Source of the DNA: Anaerolineaceae bacterium
Lineage (GTDB): Bacteria > Chloroflexota > Anaerolineae > JAAYZQ01
DNA: 6,187 bases
Assembly (NCBI GenBank): GCA_012514775.1
Contig: JAAYZQ010000609.1
Location: 1 to 6,187 of the forward strand
Direction: 5' to 3'
Shown in pieces: positions 4,357 to 6,187 of this stretch (its first letter is position 1; every line of letters begins with the position of its first letter). Under the pieces are notes generated by a model, which worked only from the letters and a program-made list of their open reading frames with translations, was not told where the DNA came from and did no database searches. The position numbers and the translations under genes are program-made.

Positions 4357-6187
4357 CCCCACAGGTCGCCGGCCACGTCTTCCAGGCCGAGGCTCAGCAG
4401 GCTCTGCCTGGACGGCCGCCCCGTCTCCCAGTCCCAGTCCCGCTGGCGGTAGAACTCGCGCAGGAGGATGTCCATGCGCGGCACCCGCCCCCCGGACCCG
4501 TTGGCCATGGGCCGTAGCAGCCGTTCGGGGAGGCGATCGTGGCCGCGGCGGATGCCCAGGCGGTTGTTAAAGGCGCGCTTGAGGACAAAGGCGCGCTCGC
4601 CGGCGCGCAGCCAGTGCTCGAGATCGGAAGGGCCTCCGGTGGCGGCGGCGAGCATCTCGGCCAGGAGGGGCGGGGTGGGGTTGACAAAGATGCACATGAT
4701 GGCGCTGTTGTACAGGCTGCGCCAGTTCTGCAGCCGGGCCACGGTGACGGCCTTGCCCCGGTTCTTGAAGCGACTGCCGGGCAGCAGGCCCGCCTCGGGC
4801 ACGGTCATGCCCATGTCCACGGTATAGACGTCGCCCTGCATGTGGCACGCGCCCCGGGGAGAGGTGGCGTAGGTCAGGGCCATGCCGGTCATGGCCCGGG
4901 GATCGTGGGCCGCGGGCTCCAGCCCGTTGACGTGCACGGCCAGGTCGGGCGCGCCATAGTGGTCGGCCAGGCGGCGCGTGCCCTGGGCCAGGAGGTCGCC
5001 AAAGCCCTGGCGCGCCGCAATCATCTCCAGGAGAATATGGGCCGTCTCGATGTTGCCCCATTCCAGGGCCATGCCGCCCGTATCGGCGGCGGTGATCAAG
5101 CCTCGCTCGTAGAGCAGGTAGGCCAGGCTGATGGTGGAGCCGGCACTGATGGTGTCCATCCCCAGGCGGTTGCACAGATGGCCGGCGTAGGCCACGCCGG
5201 GCAGGTCGTCCACCAGGAGCTGCGAGCCGAGCATGGCCACCGTCTCGTACTCGGGGCCGTCCACGACCTCGACGCCGTAGCTGTCCTTCAGGTTCACCTC
5301 GCGGCCGCAGGCCACGTAGCAGCCGTAGCAAGGCACGGCCCGGGTCAGGATGGTCTCCATCATGGTCACGCCGCTGAGGTTGGTGGCCTCTTCGAACTCG
5401 GGCTGGCTCCAGCACTTGTTGGGCATGTTGCCCCACATCATGCTCATGTCGACAAAGGAGGCGGTGCCCATCTCGCGATAGACCGTGGTGCTCAGGTCTT
5501 CCTTCACGCACTCCAGGCCCTGGCGGGCCGCCACGTTGAACCGTTCCCTGTCGGCCAGGGGCACCTGCCGGCGGCCGCGGACGGCGATGGCCTTCAGGTT
5601 CTTGGCGCCCATGACGGCGCCCAGGCCGGTGCGGCCCGCGGCCCGGCCGTGGTCGTTCATCACGGCTGCAAAGAGGACGCGGTTCTCGCCGGCGGGCCCG
5701 ATGCAGGCCACCCGCACCCTGCGGTCGCCCAGCTCCTGGCGCAGGCGTTCCTGGGTCTCGTAGCTGTCCAGGCCCCACAGCCCGCTGGCGTCGTGCAGGG
5801 CGGGGGGCTGGCCCTCGACGATGGACAGCCAGACCGGCTTTTCGGCGCGGCCACGGACGACGACGCCGTCGTAGCCGGCAAAGCGCAGCTCGGGGCCCCA
5901 GAACCCGCCCGAGTTCGACTCGCCCCAGATGCCGGTCAGCGGCGACAGGCCGCACACCTCGTAGCGGCCGCAGGACGGCGCCCGGGTGCCCACCAGCGGG
6001 CCGGTGGTGAACATCAGGATGTTTTCGGGCCCCAGGGGGTCGGTGCCCGGCGGGAGCCGATCGTACAGGTAGCGGGCGGCGAAACCCGCCCCGCCCACCA
6101 GGTCGCGGGCGGCCGGCGCATCCACGGGCTCGTCGTAGAGGTGGCCCGTGGTCAGGTCGACGACGAGTAGCTTGCCCCACGTTTCAC
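4353..6187 (-). CDS. aldehyde ferredoxin oxidoreductase family protein (5' end outside window)
   Basis: A tungsten (or molybdenum) bis-pyranopterin enzyme of the AOR family, which oxidises aldehydes to carboxylic acids with ferredoxin. The window holds 610 residues, numbered here from the first whole codon (6185-6183); the frame is open to the edge, so probably only a few residues are missing. The N-terminus GKLLVVDLTTG is a family hallmark, so the in-frame GTG at 6125 is not the start. AOR N-domain motifs follow: GPLVGT, SPLTGIWGES, GYDGVVVRG and GRTGLGAVMGAKNLKAIAVRG. The 4Fe-4S ligands are C286-x2-C289-x3-C293 and C498 (AIMCIF). GPEYET (310-315) and RGACH with H448 match the substrate-site regions. 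The ending RAFNNRLGIRRGHDRLPER is also typical. No twin-arginine signal is visible, so it is probably cytosolic. Subtype (AOR, FOR, GAPOR, WOR or BamB-like) and true substrate are not determinable here. Confidence 0.94.
   Translation of the reverse strand, partial: ETWGKLLVVDLTTGHLYDEPVDAPAARDLVGGAGFAARYLYDRLPPGTDPLGPENILMFTTGPLVGTRAPSCGRYEVCGLSPLTGIWGESNSGGFWGPELRFAGYDGVVVRGRAEKPVWLSIVEGQPPALHDASGLWGLDSYETQERLRQELGDRRVRVACIGPAGENRVLFAAVMNDHGRAAGRTGLGAVMGAKNLKAIAVRGRRQVPLADRERFNVAARQGLECVKEDLSTTVYREMGTASFVDMSMMWGNMPNKCWSQPEFEEATNLSGVTMMETILTRAVPCYGCYVACGREVNLKDSYGVEVVDGPEYETVAMLGSQLLVDDLPGVAYAGHLCNRLGMDTISAGSTISLAYLLYERGLITAADTGGMALEWGNIETAHILLEMIAARQGFGDLLAQGTRRLADHYGAPDLAVHVNGLEPAAHDPRAMTGMALTYATSPRGACHMQGDVYTVDMGMTVPEAGLLPGSRFKNRGKAVTVARLQNWRSLYNSAIMCIFVNPTPPLLAEMLAAATGGPSDLEHWLRAGERAFVLKRAFNNRLGIRRGHDRLPERLLRPMANGSGGRVPRMDILLREFYRQRDWDWETGRPSRQSLLSLGLEDVAGDLWG

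Noticed and set aside
2959..4452. 497-codon plus-strand open frame across sdhC, the patatin gene and the AOR end
   Set aside because: It runs antisense through several well-supported genes and the sdh promoter, with a low-complexity translation.
6123..6125. GTG as start of the AOR gene
   Set aside because: Twenty in-frame upstream codons encode the conserved AOR N-terminus (GKLLVVDLTTG) and the frame stays open to the window edge.
4539..6170. 543-codon plus-strand and 537-codon minus-strand frames inside the AOR gene
   Set aside because: Both lie in other frames of a clear AOR coding sequence; their translations are repetitive G/A/R/P/H-rich with no motif.

Overview
The window is GC-rich bacterial DNA in which every convincing gene lies on the minus strand. 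Read in the direction of transcription (right to left) it holds a W/Mo-dependent aldehyde:ferredoxin oxidoreductase family enzyme (cut by the right edge), a patatin-like phospholipase translationally coupled to it, a complete succinate dehydrogenase operon in the order sdhC-sdhD-sdhA-sdhB, and about 200 bp of non-coding, strongly palindromic repeat DNA.

Organism. The two-anchor SDH resembles what I recall of the actinobacterial Sdh2 / Deinococcus-Thermus / Chloroflexota type. Together with a bacterial AOR and dispersed-type palindromes, this suggests Chloroflexota (Anaerolineae/Caldilineae-like). That is inference from gene style, not a proven placement.

Layout. 4353-6187: AOR family enzyme, lacking only its first few residues. 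3553-4356: patatin-like hydrolase whose ATG overlaps the AOR stop (ATGA). 3528-3556: a near-consensus sigma-70 promoter, TTGACT-17 bp-TATAAT, whose -35 box contains the patatin stop codon. 3490-3497: Shine-Dalgarno of sdhC. 3100-3483 sdhC, 2710-3081 sdhD, 935-2659 sdhA and 207-908 sdhB, separated by 18, 50 and 26 bp. 1-206: two 78-bp direct repeats, each able to fold as a three-way junction, plus a 20-bp tandem duplication and a distant inverted repeat.

How it works together. SdhA (covalent FAD) oxidises succinate. Electrons pass through the 2Fe-2S, 4Fe-4S and 3Fe-4S clusters of SdhB to the SdhC/SdhD membrane anchor, which has histidines placed for two b hemes, and on to a quinone, probably menaquinone. 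Residues that form the proximal quinone pocket in E. coli are replaced, which fits a diheme enzyme using a distal quinone site. The AOR-patatin pair is a separate translational unit. The SDH genes have their own promoter but no visible terminator separates them from the upstream pair, so read-through is possible. The AOR-patatin pairing and the repeat block are the least explained parts; I found no clearly new multi-gene system.
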